NCBI GenBank assembly: GCA_001695595.3 | Contig: MBPM02000039.1 | Coordinates: forward strand, 372,001 to 436,000 | Length of the DNA stretch: 64,000 nt | DNA from: Plasmopara viticola | Taxonomy: Eukaryota; Oomycota; Peronosporomycetes; Peronosporales; Peronosporaceae | Reading direction: 5' to 3' | Shown: in pieces, positions 23,301 through 35,448 of the stretch | Numbering within the stretch: the first letter of the stretch is position 1 | Layout of the letters: each line of letters starts with the position of its first letter | The notes under the pieces: model-generated | What the model was told of the DNA's origin: nothing | The model's database searches: none | What the model saw: only the letters and a program-made list of their open reading frames with translations | Position numbers and translations under genes: made by a program

Positions 23301-25258
23301 CCCACGCCAACGCAACATCTGCACGATACAAGGTTGTGCGGCGGTGCAAACAAGCAACGATGGTGTCATGTACAGACGCATGGATAGGCGCACTCAAGCT
23401 TATTGCATCCGGATGGGCAGATGATTGTGCGTGAGTTTTAAGCTCCCTCCCTTTCTCTCTCCGCTCTGCCACGTCTCCGCGCACTCCTTAAGAAAATCAT
23501 AGCTTTCGGTTTTTTTTCATATCCATTAAAATCAATTCTGTGATTGAGGCTGGTATGTATTTACTTTGGTAATTTTAAAATGCAAAATTGTTTAATCCAA
23601 ATCGGTTACCTACTCTTTTGTCGCTTCCAGTTTGATACCCTATTAGCCATCGACAATAGTCCGTCGACTTTAGAACAACGGGCTGCAATTATTGCTGGTA
23701 TGTAAGGTGCACTACACCTGAAACTTCTTGTCACTTACGGTAGGGCTGCCACATGAATAGTGGCACCTAATTCTTCCCGCTCCCAGCCTAGTCGCATATT
23801 TCATTTCTCCACTAATTGGAGGCTTCTGCTAAACAACAAGCGACTTTAAGCACGCTCAGGCCGATTCGTCTTTTCAATGATGCGATGCTTCATTCTGCGC
23901 AGACTTCGGCTTGACCGCAACAAAGTCACATTTGACACACCGACCTTCCACGCTTAGGTAATGTGTGACGATATTATTATCAAAGATGATGACTCAGTCG
24001 CGTAACGGTGGCTTTACCCGACTCGATTCACAGCGTATACAGTTATTAATGATTGGTATCGAAGCTCAGGCCAAGTTCCGTATACATTTTTTGACGAACA
24101 GTCTCTCATTTCCTTACTTTTTTGGCTTTATATTTCGATTTACGTCTGCACCTCCCTTTTTTTCGTGCAACAAACGGCACTTTCCCGTTTTCTAACAATT
24201 ATGCTTCAGCTCGATCTTTGTGAGCGTTGCTGGTGTCGACTTTCTTTTCTTTACTTTTTGTCTTACGTCGTCAGGTCCTTATACTTAATTTGTCCAGCTT
24301 TGGTATGTTGGCTTTCTCCAGGTAAATTTTCGTAATAGTGTAGGTATTCGTCGTCATGTAATTGCCTGTCACAGCAGAGATCTGATAAAGCATGCAAGAT
24401 ACGGGGGTTTTCTTAGCACCCGATAGGCTGCGCGCTTTTACACCTTGCAGAGAGAATGACCTACGAAATCTATACATTACAAAGGTAATCTTTGAGCCGA
24501 ATCATCTACAAATGCCGGGACAACAATCTATTCTTACGCAAGTTCACTTCTTACAGAACCATGAGCGTACTGTAAATACCATTGTTGTGCCACACATGTA
24601 CATGATATTAATGCTAACCTTACTTTGGCATCAAATGTTGAGCATTTTAAGCTTTCAGATGGTAAGTGGCCTCAACTAATTCTTCAAATGCTTTAGTCAT
24701 CAAATACTCCGGCTAGGGTTCCCTACCTAGTGTCTACGATGCATTGTGCTCATTTGCAGTAGGTACATTCAGGCGGCTGGGTGATAAATTATTGCACCAT
24801 TGTCAATATTGTCGATGGTGCATCACAATTTTTTGCTGGAAGCGCGGCCACCAAAGACACCAAATGTAGCCTTCCAACGTAGGTAACACGGAAGCTACAT
24901 AAAGCCTCCAAGTGCGTGTAACAAACTTTTGCAAAAGGGTATCATTTATCCGCAAGATACAACGGATAACAGAGATCCACAACCGGTTACCAAATGCAAT
25001 TGGCGTAGCTTCACCAGAATAGAATGAAAAAGCAATACATCATCGATCTCTGGGAGTCCCTACGACCCCGTTGCTGGCAAACATACCAAGACACAGAAAT
25101 ACTTGAAAATTCAAAATGGTTGTTACGTAACGGCAGGATTGCTTTAGTTGAAGGCATTGTCAAACTTTTTCGAGTCATCAAAATCTCAAATGACCTGAAG
25201 CTACTGGGCTTTTGGCTTGGTTGAAGCCGAGAATTTGTACAAGATACTGATTCCATGG
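20371..25258 (+). mobile_element. R element copy 1: unidentified element with long terminal inverted repeats
   Basis: About 4.9 kb. The left end (20.37-20.8 kb) and the right end (24.83-25.26 kb) are imperfect reverse complements over about 400 bp. For example GGCGTCTTTGGAGGCCGCGC at 20758 is answered by GCGCGGCCACCAAAGACACC at 24842, and CTCGGCTACAACTCAG near 20401 by the inverted form of CTCGGCTTCAACCAAG near 25218. The interior has many stops and no recognisable transposase, although blocks are conserved among four copies in this window. Such long inverted ends are typical of MULE-like or foldback DNA elements, but the class is not established. It lies 3' of a GIP gene, as R copies 3 and 4 do. 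Confidence 0.65.
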
Positions 25259-27399
25259 CAAAATCTTTCTTGTATATGTATATACATCTCTCCGTTTTGT
25301 ACGAAGACGTTTTGACTCAGCCTTATAGGCGTACGCTTTGTCTTAGCTCAGTAGTTCTAACTAATCCCAACCATTTGGTGTATCCTGATTAGAAAACCCT
25401 TGGATGAAATATTTAGATAGATTTCCATCGGACGGAGGACAAAGACACGTTTTTGAATTCGCGTCAGACACAAAGTACTGTGTCGCGACTGCGCAATTGT
25501 TTTGACTTTTTGGGCCTCCCGCGGACATGTTTCGAGAATATATTTGTATGTGGCTGCTCTGAAAGAGATCAGTCAATGTTAAGGGCCCATCTAGACTACC
25601 TTTGGTAAGTTTTAGGGTAATGAACTTGATGCTTCTATTTACGAACGCCTTTTGCGGCAAACGGTATAAGTTTTAGCTGTTTTGTAAATTGAAGTAGAAC
25701 CCAAAAAATTGTCTCAGCTTGGCCTGTCTCACATCTCCACATAAATCTGAGGAAGTAGTTTTGCCTTGAGAATTCTTTGTACTGGCTACGCTGACTTGAA
25801 GGTCCTACAAAAAGAATAGTGTTGGTTCTAGGAATGTCTTCGATAGCATCAAGAGAGTCTGTAGCAGACACCTGCTCTAGCTTTAACAGATGAAGCAAAG
25901 CAACAAAGCGTCATCTGCGTACTACAGCGCATTGATTAAGACGGTGAAGGACTAAATCATCCCATGTAAAGTCAATCAACTTAGAGCTATAGCACTGATA
26001 GAAATGCCATGAAGCACGGACAAAGTAAAAAACTTAGTGTATCGTCTAAATTTCATATCTTTTGTAGCATATTCATATCATTCATCTTGAAAAAGGCAAT
26101 AAATGTGGTCCAATTGTTTCAAAAATAGTAAGTAGTGTGATTCTTCGCAAAGTGTAGTATATGCATCCCACTAGTCCCAAAAAATGTCAGTGCGTTTGTA
26201 TTTTCCCGTGAGTTGTAAGCCTGGCATATTTAATGCTCGTCTTCGTGCTTTTGCGCACGCCCGATTATGAGTTGGCGGGTTGCATGTTCAATTAATAAGC
26301 AAACTAATTTGAAGTACGAAACGCATGCTTATCGAATGCCGATAATGTCACAAGCAAAGGTAGCAAAATTGAGTTGTCAAACCTTCGACAGTCAAGGCTG
26401 CGCGGCTCTAAGTGGACATGAACATTGCGACGGTAGTGTTCCGGCAAATTTAACACGTGTTGTTGCTATCAGTAGCGAGGACGTATAGTAGGACATACGA
26501 ATGGCTCCCATTTGAGTCAAGGAAGAACGCTATTCTCCGTCTTCACAGCATAGTGGTTGCCCCACATATAAACGTGGGTAGTCAAAGATATGATGACTTG
26601 TGAGGCATGTCGAAGGTCAATATGCGACTCACACTTCGGCTTTGTGTGTACTAGTGCATAATGGGCAGTCTACAAGGATCAAGTTTGTCATCGGCTTGCT
26701 GAGATTAAATGCCAACACGGGTGCAAATATGTTCGTGTACCGCCCGATGAATTTGACAGCTCTTCCGGCTAGTATTATTGAGGCAATGCTTAAGGCGGTT
26801 CGTGTATAAGGTATTTTTATACCACGATGGACACAATGGTGTCAAATAGAAACCTTTGGCCTATTGCTGCAAACAACTCTCTCTGAATAGATCATTAAAT
26901 AAAAAAGGCCAGCCGTTTTCTCAATGGCACAATACACACCAAACCGTCAAAATATAAGCTATTTATGTGTTAGTTTGCCTTCAGCAACGGAGTTCAAGCA
27001 TCTCAGGGCTATATTTCCCTATGTTCATAATTCGAGACATTCTAGCGCTTTAATTACCTACCGAAGCACAAACACTGCAAAGAAAATGAGTAGAAAGACA
27101 TGAAAATCTTTTTGCTTAAACCTGCGCTCTGAGACTAATATCCATTCGGAGAAATATACTTTTGGTTATCTGGCCACCTCCCCTCCAAATATGAAATAAG
27201 ATTGATTGGCTTTTCAAGACTTTTGATTCGCTTAATGGTTAACTCTCAGCCGAATGTCAATTCTCTGTCTGACCAAACACTATATCTTTACGCTCATAAC
27301 CGCGACTTTTGCACGCAACCTTGCCGTGGTGTTACCAAACTAGATTCATGACAGGTGTAAGTATTTGTATGTTTACATTTTTTATTGCTTTTAGTATGA
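25259..27399. other. Tail of the duplicated unit, no gene
   Basis: No gene supported. The stretch is similar to 63.15-64.0 kb and its mirror image 43.83-44.68 kb, and more weakly to 6.2-7.6 kb. Confidence 0.5.
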
Positions 27400-28260
27400 G
27401 GGAGAGCTATGCCATGTCAATTTTGGATGCGTTTGCCGCAAGAAAAAATTGTCCAATTGACAGCACTATGTCGTCAAAAGTAGCATACTGCCCACAAGTA
27501 GTAATTGTATGATGGTCCATTGTGCTGCATAGTTCACTATGTGGTCGCTTTTACAGCTAATGGCGCGGCACGATTGAAACGATCTAAGAGGATCATAAAA
27601 CCAGCTGTGGACCAACCAATGGATGTGAGAGCGAACGCTACGAATTTGAGCGCCACCACCATCTACTTGGGTCATAAAGACGTTTTGCAGCATTTGCGAG
27701 AGAACAAATAGCACACAGCCAGCATAGCTGCAACAAACGTGGCCAAGAAAACAAAAGCCAGTACCAGCAGAGAAGGTCGTGGGTGGGAACAACATTAATG
27801 CGTTGCAAGCACTTAAACAGAGGCTTTCAAGCCAAGAGACAATATTAAGCGTCACTACTAAGGCCAACGGAGGCAATCGCAAAGCACGCTTGGTCAGACG
27901 TAAGCAGCGTGAACAACAATTAATCGTCATCATCTCCACAAAGATACATGAAAATCATCAATTCGAATACTTTCTGGACACATATATAGTAACGTACGTC
28001 GTAGTCAACGGTAAGTCGAGCCTCTCGTACCACGTTTCTTCTAGCATACATCCCCTAGACAGTAATAAACATAGCACAACCACCCAATGTGATGCTAGAT
28101 AGCTGGGGTTTTTGCTCAAAAGGAGTCTAGCGAAGCCCCACACTTCAAGTCACAGAGCTATAACAGCCAGTTCGCAACGAATTTTGAGTTGTAAATGGTC
28201 GTACAATACATTCGATTCGCGAATCGGAGAAATGTCGTCTTTTTTTTCACTTGGTGAAGC
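27400..28260 (-). pseudogene. Decayed multi-pass membrane protein, copy B
   Basis: Second copy of the gene at 7975-8995. The blocks appear in the same order: ELAVIAL and LEVWGFARLLLSKN at about 28170-28090, a block with LLFTLLTSDQACFAIASVGL near 27.9 kb, and the C-terminal membrane-span block with FVAFALTSIGWSTAGFMILL near 27.6 kb. Stops and frameshifts break every block. The shared reading of these frames in both copies argues that the minus strand was coding. Function unknown. Confidence 0.5.
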
Positions 28261-29589
28261 AGTGTAAAAGCTGTTACGACAAGTAGCATGAGCAGTAGAG
28301 CCCCTAAAAAGGCATCGAGTAAAGGCAGACAGTCAGTTGTGTCGATCTCGACTTACTCTTGGAGAGCAGCACAGTAAGCTACTATGGCGCAATTTCAATC
28401 GATAGCCTGGTGAGTATGATCATACGAATTGAGCAATAGCATTAGCTAAGTTCTAATGAAGCTCTTTGTGAACTTCAATGGAAAACCAATGTCAATGAAC
28501 ATGATCCGGCACATTGCTGAGTATGATTTAATCCAATCGCCAGCATAACTTAACTTACCAATCGCGAGAAGAACGATCTACATACCCAACTACTTCACAG
28601 TGTCATGGCCGCTAACACTAGCTACAATAAGATCGTAAATCGAGCGAATGCTTGCGATGTATCATCTTGACCAGACGATTTATGCGACAAAGCGGCCGAT
28701 CCTCCTGCAAAGCGTGTTTAAATGTTTTCAAGTAGACCTAAAGACCGTCGGGAACGCATATTCTATGAAGATTTCACACCTACTGGGAAAGATTAGACGC
28801 TTGAGATTGACATCTTCCAGATACTACTTATATGATTAAACATACGAAGCGACCATGTAGTTAAATAAAAGAGAACATATCGCAAAGGTGGTTAATTCCA
28901 TGTGGAATTCTATTTTGATTTCAAGCTTGCTTACGAAGTGACAAATGTCAAGTAAATAGCAAAACAATGCTTGTCTCTCATGCATTCGTTGATCTCTGGC
29001 AAATGATGGAAGAAAATAAGAGCTCTGAAAAGGTTTTTTTGCCAACTCGACGAGCATGAACGGGACCTTATGACATATTGCTTGGACGAATGTAAAATTA
29101 CTTCACGAGGGTTTAAAAATGCATATAATAACTTCTTAATGCTTAAGTGAAGCGTCTTCAGATGCTCGAGCGTGCAAAGAATTTTGGTGATGACTCTCCA
29201 CTGATAAAAAACGGAAATGAAGTCAATTCTCGCCAAACTATACGAATAGGCGTGTTCTCGACCCCATACTACAGTCATTTCAAGTCTCGATTAAGCTTAA
29301 GATATCTTAGACAAAAAAAGCAATCTTAAGCTTATATATACGATGCTCTTCATAAAACCATTGATGGTCTTACCCATAAGGAATACAATGTATCGAGTGA
29401 TGCTAAATACTGGTGTTAGTAGATTCTAGGGATTCTCTGCTCATTACTCCATTGAAGCATCTCGGCATCTTGATCACAATGATAATGATCGATGAGCGAG
29501 ATACCACGCTCGACACAAACTAAAGTATCCTGAATATTCACAAGAATGGCTAAGTAAGTGCTATTTGTCTAATTATTCAATCGGTTGAT
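28261..29589. other. No gene recognised; left border zone of the virus relic
   Basis: Open frames at 28648-28839 (plus) and 28931-29278 (minus) have no recognisable motifs. A terminal repeat of the virus-like element could not be located here. Confidence 0.4.
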
Positions 29590-29591
29590 GA

Positions 29592-29945
29592 TGCTCTTTT
29601 AGACTGGCGCTTAAAGCTTAGTAGTCTTGATGTACCAATGTAACGAGGCTTCTTCATTTCTTTCTGTTCCTTCGACATGTGACTAACGTTGATCTTCTTG
29701 AGCTGATTGGTCAGGTTTACAGTAATTTTTACACCATAGCCGCTTTAAGATGGCGCTACAGGTATGGAGTGATCTAGTTCTCCATACTCATCAATCTCCA
29801 TTGCCAACCCTTGAAGCATTAATTGTCGTCTAATTCTCTTTCGTCGATGTGTTTTTCTTTCTGACGAACAGTATATACAAGCATATAAAACGAGCTTTCC
29901 AATTCTGTTATATCTAAACAACAAAGTGGCTACTCACCAGTTTCG
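29592..29945 (-). pseudogene. Short basic protein fragment in the PLV block
   Basis: Reading leftward, the minus strand gives a basic stretch (ERKTHRRKRIRRQLMLQGLA), a stop near 29.75 kb, then in the same frame a C-terminal part with MSKEQKEMKKPRYIGTSRLL. Family not recognised. It is placed here because it shares the composition and decay state of the neighbouring virus genes. Confidence 0.3.
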
Positions 29946-29989
29946 ATATCGACTCTAGGACCATATCGACTTCAGTCAGTATGAAGTTG

Positions 29990-30509
29990 CCCCAGGATCA
30001 ATATCTATTTAATGTTCGTGAAAAGCAGTTACTTTTCAGCGTCAAAGCAATAGCTTCAAGATCATAGGCCAATTGCTTCTACCATGACGAATACACGATT
30101 ACGCTTCCTGATGAAACATGTTCAGCAAGCGACATCAACAACTACATTCAATTTTGGTCTATTCAGAAAATTTGTATCTGATAAAAAATACGACTGGCCA
30201 ATACTACTTTTTCATCTCATGCTCTGAGAATCCTTCTATCCAATACACGATGCAGCCCGTAATTCAAGTCTTTACACTTCAATTGCGAAAAATGATCAAG
30301 CACTGCATGCCTTCATGTCTGCTAAGGTTGAGTATGGAGGGCTAATCACAACGTCACAAGGGCAGGGGCTTGTATACTGTCCCATTCAAGGTACTAATTT
30401 AGAACTGACGCTATCATTTCTCGATCAAAATATGATTCCGCTTGGGATTATCGATAACATCGTGTTTATTTGTCTGTTGATTCTCTTAAAAGAAAGTAGT
30501 TGTGAATAA
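29990..30509 (+). pseudogene. PLV minor capsid (penton-like) protein remnant
   Basis: The plus strand encodes in shifted frames an N-terminal block with YTITLPDETCSASDINNYIQ (about 30090-30150) and a C-terminal block with LELTLSFLDQNMIPLGIIDN (about 30390-30450) before a stop at 30509. The first block has the 'TLPDG-Y...DIN-YIQ' pattern and the second the 'F.D..G.PL...DN' ending that I associate with penton-type minor capsid proteins of Polintons and PLVs. It stands next to the packaging ATPase, a common arrangement. The frame is lost between the two blocks. Assignment by motif and context only. Confidence 0.5.
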
Positions 30510-31135
30510 GCACGATATAATTTGCATACATACTCGATAACGTTCTTGTAAATCTTACGATTGATAATTTTCATCATCAACATGCTCATTATCTGATGTT
30601 GTTCGTTTGTAGAGATCGATGAGTGTTCTAATTGGAATACTAGGCGGAAAGTCGCGACAGATGATATTAAGATCTCTTTGATTAATATATCTACCAAGAA
30701 TAACGTATTGAGAATTAATTCGAACTGTCTTTGGAATCTCAAAATAGCTTTGAGAAATGTAGATCATTGATCAATATTTCTTACGTTCTCAGATGAAGTA
30801 ATCTTAAATTTGGACATGCGTTCTTTTTGGCTCCATGACCAAGTCATCAATTCGATTGTCTCGAGGACGTATTCACTCATTGCTGAAGCTAAGTCCTCTT
30901 CAGTGACCCGAATAGTTTCGATAGTGTCTTTATGATGATTGGAGAGTGTCTCGGTAGTCTTTGTGCAGATGACGATCTTTGTAAAGCATTTGCTCAAAAG
31001 TGCGATTATGTAAAGCAAGATGTTTGACTTCCCTAAACCACTAGGAGAGGCCGCAGAGGCGCAAATTGGCAGCTTAAAGTGCTCGTTCTTGGGGAATCGC
31101 TTCAGCTTTGATTGGGAATAGACCAGTAGCGACTT
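30510..31135 (-). pseudogene. PLV DNA-packaging ATPase (A32/FtsK-HerA type) remnant
   Basis: The minus strand carries a P-loop at about 31048-31022 (SPSGLGKSNILLYI, preceded by FKLPICASAA). The strand after it, FTKIVICTKT, fits this family. After a frameshift near 30.77 kb comes the characteristic C-terminal signature YISQSYFEIPKTVRINSQYV (30761-30702), followed by RDLNIICRDF. These match the genome-packaging ATPases of PLVs, Mavericks and virophages. The Walker B region between the two blocks seems deleted or scrambled. The enzyme would have pumped DNA into capsids; this copy is dead. Confidence 0.8.
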
Positions 31136-31151
31136 TGGATCTTATAGTCTA

Positions 31152-32602
31152 GTGATTAAATTGTCTCTTCCCTCAACAATAAATTCCCCGCTATTCAATA
31201 GCACTTACTTCGCAGGCGCAAATGACTATCTAACACCAGCCATAGGCGATCAACGCTATTTAAGACTGGGTGAGGTTGGCACGGTTTCGATCTTAAGCTT
31301 GATTAGCAATCTCGATGCCGGTTCTTTAGCATCGGTGGCACTGCGATATATCTTTCTACTATTACTGGCATCGTATTCGGAACAATTTAACCTTCTAAGC
31401 GAATGACACCTGATACTTTTGTTGTCGGGCCAATGCCCTTGGGCACTTCAAGCTCAAATAATTTGCGATTTAAAGGTGGAACTGGAAATCGAGAAACTAT
31501 GAACATTTTTCGAGCATCGGATAAAAATTGATCGGTCATTGTATCGACAACGACATCAGCATCAAACAACGTAACGTGTCCGTTGCTGAATTCAAAATTA
31601 ACCAATAATCCGAATACCTTTGTAGGGTTGTGTTAGCTATAAGCGCTGATTTATTTACTATCAATTGAAACGATAAGGTTTCACGTCTCAGACGCACTGA
31701 TTTTACTTTAATGTTGGACACACACAGCCATACAAGAGCGGTTATCCTCATACATACAGCCTTGCTACCCCAGCGGATGTTTCTTGTATCAATCCTGCTG
31801 GATCGCCTTAAGTGGATGTCTTCACCTTGATCCAGACACTGTCAATAAAATCTGGTGCAACACCAATACACCATGCTTTAATTCGATTGGATTGCCCCTC
31901 TTCGGTATTAAGCCACCTAATGCTTTTAACGATGAATCTGCTAAGTACAATATGTCGATCTTCATTAAATTGTCTAACACATCGCTTACTGGGTTCGGAT
32001 TACAAATAAACAATGCAACGAATGCGATTCCACTAAAAGTGCATATTTTGGAACTACTACTGGCAACGCTTTGGTTTAAATGACCGCAAATACACAAAGA
32101 GTTACAAAACCTTCTGCTGGTAGAGGTCGATATTGCAATTGAAACACCATCGGCCACTTTGCACGTGTCTGGGTCAAACTTAGTGTTGGTGGAACATCAA
32201 ATTGTTATCACTACAATGTACAACGAAATCTTTGAAACAATCTGGATTAGGCCCAGTCAGTGTTACGGTCTCTGCGATATTCTCGTATTCCATTTTCTGA
32301 GTGCAATCCATATACGCAGGTTTTGATAGGCGTCTCAAGGAAAAAATAACACCTTTTCCAATTACTTGGAATTAGTTGGCCCAGTTAATTACAATTGGAA
32401 GGGAGAGACCAAAGCAAAACTTGGACTGATTACGCAGGATGCAATGAAAATGTGTGGAGAAACGGTCAGCATTATGCCAAATTAAAGTATGAAAAAAGAA
32501 GGCGATAATGATTTGGAACGATATCAATATACTCTTGATCAATTTCAACTTAGCGCGCTAAATATTGCTGCCATCAAACCTTTAATTAAAAAAAGTAAAT
32601 GA
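31152..32602 (+). pseudogene. PLV fibre-like protein with C-terminal S74 intramolecular chaperone domain
   Basis: The N-terminal part has the tail-fibre style repeat ANDYLTPAIGDQRYLRLGEV (about 31215-31275). A central part contains NLRFKGGTGNRETMNIFRAS near 31.46 kb. The C-terminus (about 32390-32602) reads YNWKGETKAKLGLITQDA and later YQYTLDQFQLSALNIAAIKP, the pattern of the peptidase S74 domain that trimerises fibres and cleaves itself off. Several frameshifts and stops separate the parts. It would have been the host-attachment fibre of the virus. The order fibre-like repeat then S74 is what the family shows. Confidence 0.68.
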
Positions 32603-32659
32603 GTCAGGAAAAACTTTCTTGGACAAGGTTTAGTTCAAATCAAGATTTCATTTGGCCAG

Positions 32660-33635
32660 CCTTTCATTTAAATTTTTGTACTGATGTCTACATCTCGTTC
32701 CTTTTATGCTTTCTTGGAAGTTTGGGAGCATTGTCTTTGTAAAAGTATTTGCCCTTGCGTTTATCGACAGCTTCGTCAAACACATGTCGAATACTGCCGT
32801 ATAAATTTGCTGCACATTGATGTTGTAGCTACCGATACTGTCATTATATACTTTGTTGTGCCAGGATTTAGCGCCGCCAGTCTCCTTTCCTCTTTAGCTT
32901 TTTCGTCATCAATCCTCTCCTCATCATCGGATTTCTTAAATACTTGTCGAGATAGCAAGGGTTTCGCCTCAGCTCGCTTAGCAGCATTTTTTTCGCTCGT
33001 TTGTCTGTAAGGGATTTTTTCGTGGGAGTTGCAATTCGGTTTCGTTTCAGTACTTTAACTGATTTTTCCATTTCATCGACAGCAAGCTTCCTAGCCATTT
33101 CTTGACGTTTTAGATTTAAATCCACTCTTCTAAACTCTCTTCGCTTGTTTAAATACTTCAAAACATGGTCATCCACCACCTCCCTCAACGCCTCTTTTTC
33201 ACTGATGTATGCTATAGTGTTGACAGCCTTTTCGGGAATGTTGCTTGTTTCACTGCATAAATTTTCTAGTGCATCATTTGGTGCAGTGTGCTCTTTCATA
33301 GTAGCATCTGTGTCAGTCGAAGTTGGGACGTTTGTATGCTTCTTATTACTGGATTCGATAGCTTCATTGGTTTTAGCTTTGGTGATTTCAGGAGGATCTT
33401 TTGGGCCTTGAGTAGCTTCTTGATAATTTGATCATAGTCGTACTCACGATTCTTTGCCATCACTTGCTGGAGCAAATTCGTAAGCGAACACGTGCTTGTA
33501 TCGTCTAATGATTCTTGTTAAAATAGAGACGTCTGCTTCTTGCTTTCAATAAAATCACTCTTCGACATTGCATTGCAAAAGCGATCGCAAGCTTTTTGCT
33601 TGGTCTGATTATCTGAGAAAAAGCCACTCATCATT
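32660..33635 (-). pseudogene. Basic, coiled-coil-rich PLV protein of unknown function
   Basis: The minus strand can be followed from MMSGFFSDNQTKQKACDRF at 33635 through a stop near 33.52 kb, MAKNREYDYDQIIKKLLKAQ, a frameshift near 33.3 kb, the charged helix-rich part at 33299-32868 (EMARKLAVDEMEKSVKVLKR) and on to KYFYKDNAPKLPRKHKRNEM near 32.7 kb. About 320 residues, strongly basic. It sits between the capsid and fibre genes, so a structural or DNA-binding role is plausible. No homologous family is recognised. Confidence 0.5.
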
Positions 33636-33739
33636 GATTTTGAATAGGTCACGTATATTGTAAATGTTTAAGAAAATTGTTAGGTGACTATTACATTCTT
33701 AGCGTGAAAATGACGATGTTTTTAAAATTAACGTTGCGC

Positions 33740-35430
33740 TTAACCTTGCGATACAGTACCCATAGCTGTATCCACTCTTGCAACACTTTCGCGCAATACG
33801 TGGTATTAGATCGTGAGAGCGTAGTTGCAGTCGGAAATAGCAGGAATAATGATACTCTTACTGTCACCACCTCCACTTGAAAGACGACGACCAATATTAA
33901 CAGCAACAAATCGATCCAGTAATTCTCAACGACACTGAGATAGCAAAGCAGCCGACGTAACCCAATTAAGGCCACAATCACAGCTTGACTTTGCCATCTC
34001 TTGTAAGAATAAGTCATAATCGAGGCTGACAAAATTGTTTCGGATAGGATCGTTTCCTACTGTGACCTGAAGATTTTTCTTAATGACTTGTCGTTGCAGG
34101 TATCGTCGAGAAGGGGCTACGGATTGGAATGATCGTATTCAACACAATGGCACCTGCGGTTAGATCGATAATGACAGGTTGCATGAGCAAACGCTTTGGA
34201 TTAGCAATGCCATCACTGACAGTCCGAGTGAAGGAAACGATTAGGGCAACAGTAGAACTTATTCGTAATTTGCTCGAAGTAGCGGAACTTCTTCTTCTGA
34301 CCAAGTGCATGATCGGCGATTGGGCTAGGCGAGTATGTTGGAACAAGAAGACGCGAGAATGATTGCGATGGAGCAATACCAGATCAAGCGGTTGGAGTAT
34401 CATTGACATTGGCAGTAATTGGAAGCGTGACCACAGATGCAGAAAGTGCAAGACCACCAACCAAAGCCGTAGTGATTACACCAAAGCTTAAGTTTCACAG
34501 AAGTGGGCAAGTGTTTCCGAAGTTCATGTTATTGCTCAAACTGGTAATAGCAGAAGAAGCGACAACGCCAGCAGTACCAGTTGTAATGACAGTAGTGAAC
34601 AAACTGTAGTAATTGAGGAAAATGAAGTCGCGCGTATTCTTCTGCAATGGGGAATTCTTAAAACAGTCGCAGATATCGCTAAACTTATGCAGGAGAGATG
34701 ATGCGCGACGTAAATTGGCGACCCAGCAGTAACAGCACCAGCAGGGGCTACATAGATTTGAGGTTTCGCGCTACCTCCTATAACATCAAATACAAGTTTT
34801 TTAGCTTCGTTGGTCAAGAGCGGTAAGAGCGATCGTTCGGCAGCTCCCCATGAGTGGGTATTAGCCAATCCAGATTTATCCACGCTACCAGTAGCTGTGA
34901 TAAACGTCAAAGTGGCCAAAATACCAAGCGATTGCGTTGCTCCGCTTGACCCTTGAATCGTTGGAGTGGAATATCCATCCAACACAAAGTTGCTAGTTTG
35001 CCCATGCTTGACATACGTGTTGTAATCCGGTTTAGCTGGAGCCTTAGTTGTATTCACAATCTCATGAACCTGATTTGTTTGGACAGTAGTTCCGTTAATA
35101 ACAATTTGGAAACTATCAATGGAGTGCTATGCGCCGGTCATAGGTGCGAAATGGTCAAAAGTAGAGGCTGCAGTCGAAGTGACCAAACCGAATTCGCCAT
35201 TGAGAGTTTAAAACTTGATTGGAAGATCGATAACAGCTTCCTCTTAATTTACAAAAGCGGCTTGCGAAGAGATAATTGAAAGATTATATTTGAGTTTCTC
35301 AGCATACTGACGAGTGTTGCTGGTCTAATCTTGAATATAACTCAATTTCTTATCACGGAAGAGCGTCTTAGCTGGAGCTGGTTCGACGGAGTGTTCGAAA
35401 GTGGAAATATTGACGAACAGATGGCATAGT
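33740..35430 (-). pseudogene. PLV major capsid protein (double jelly roll) remnant
   Basis: The minus strand keeps one main frame from about 35430 to 34.75 kb with stops: VEPAPAKTLFRDKKLSYIQD, TRQYAEKLKYNLSIISSQAA and FQIVINGTTVQTNQVHEIVN. Shifted blocks follow: VSDGIANPKRLLMQPVII with SPFSTIPATTS near 34.1-34.2 kb, FVAVNIGRRLSSGGDSKSI near 33.9 kb, and DTAMGTVSQG just before a stop at 33740. These pieces are in the order expected for PLV capsid proteins of about 500-560 residues. Several frameshifts make it a pseudogene. The assignment rests on remembered family patterns and should be confirmed by profile search. Confidence 0.72.
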
Positions 35431-35448
35431 TTATGCGATAATATCGAT

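Larger units (their letters stand above)
29590..35448. mobile_element. Decayed Polinton-like virus (PLV) insertion
   Basis: A block of about 5.9 kb holds the hallmark capsid module of Polinton-like viruses: penton-like protein (plus), packaging ATPase (minus), S74-type fibre (plus), a basic protein (minus) and a double-jelly-roll major capsid protein (minus). All are broken by stops and frameshifts. No DNA polymerase, integrase or terminal repeats could be read, so the copy is partial. A LINE lies directly at the start of the capsid gene. Integrated PLVs are widespread in protist genomes; the assignment to PLV instead of Maverick or virophage rests on the combination of capsid module with an S74 fibre. 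Confidence 0.72.

Noticed and set aside
28931..29278. Minus-strand 115-codon frame as a gene
   Set aside because: Composition resembles random AT-rich DNA and no domain is visible; the opposite strand has equally long frames.
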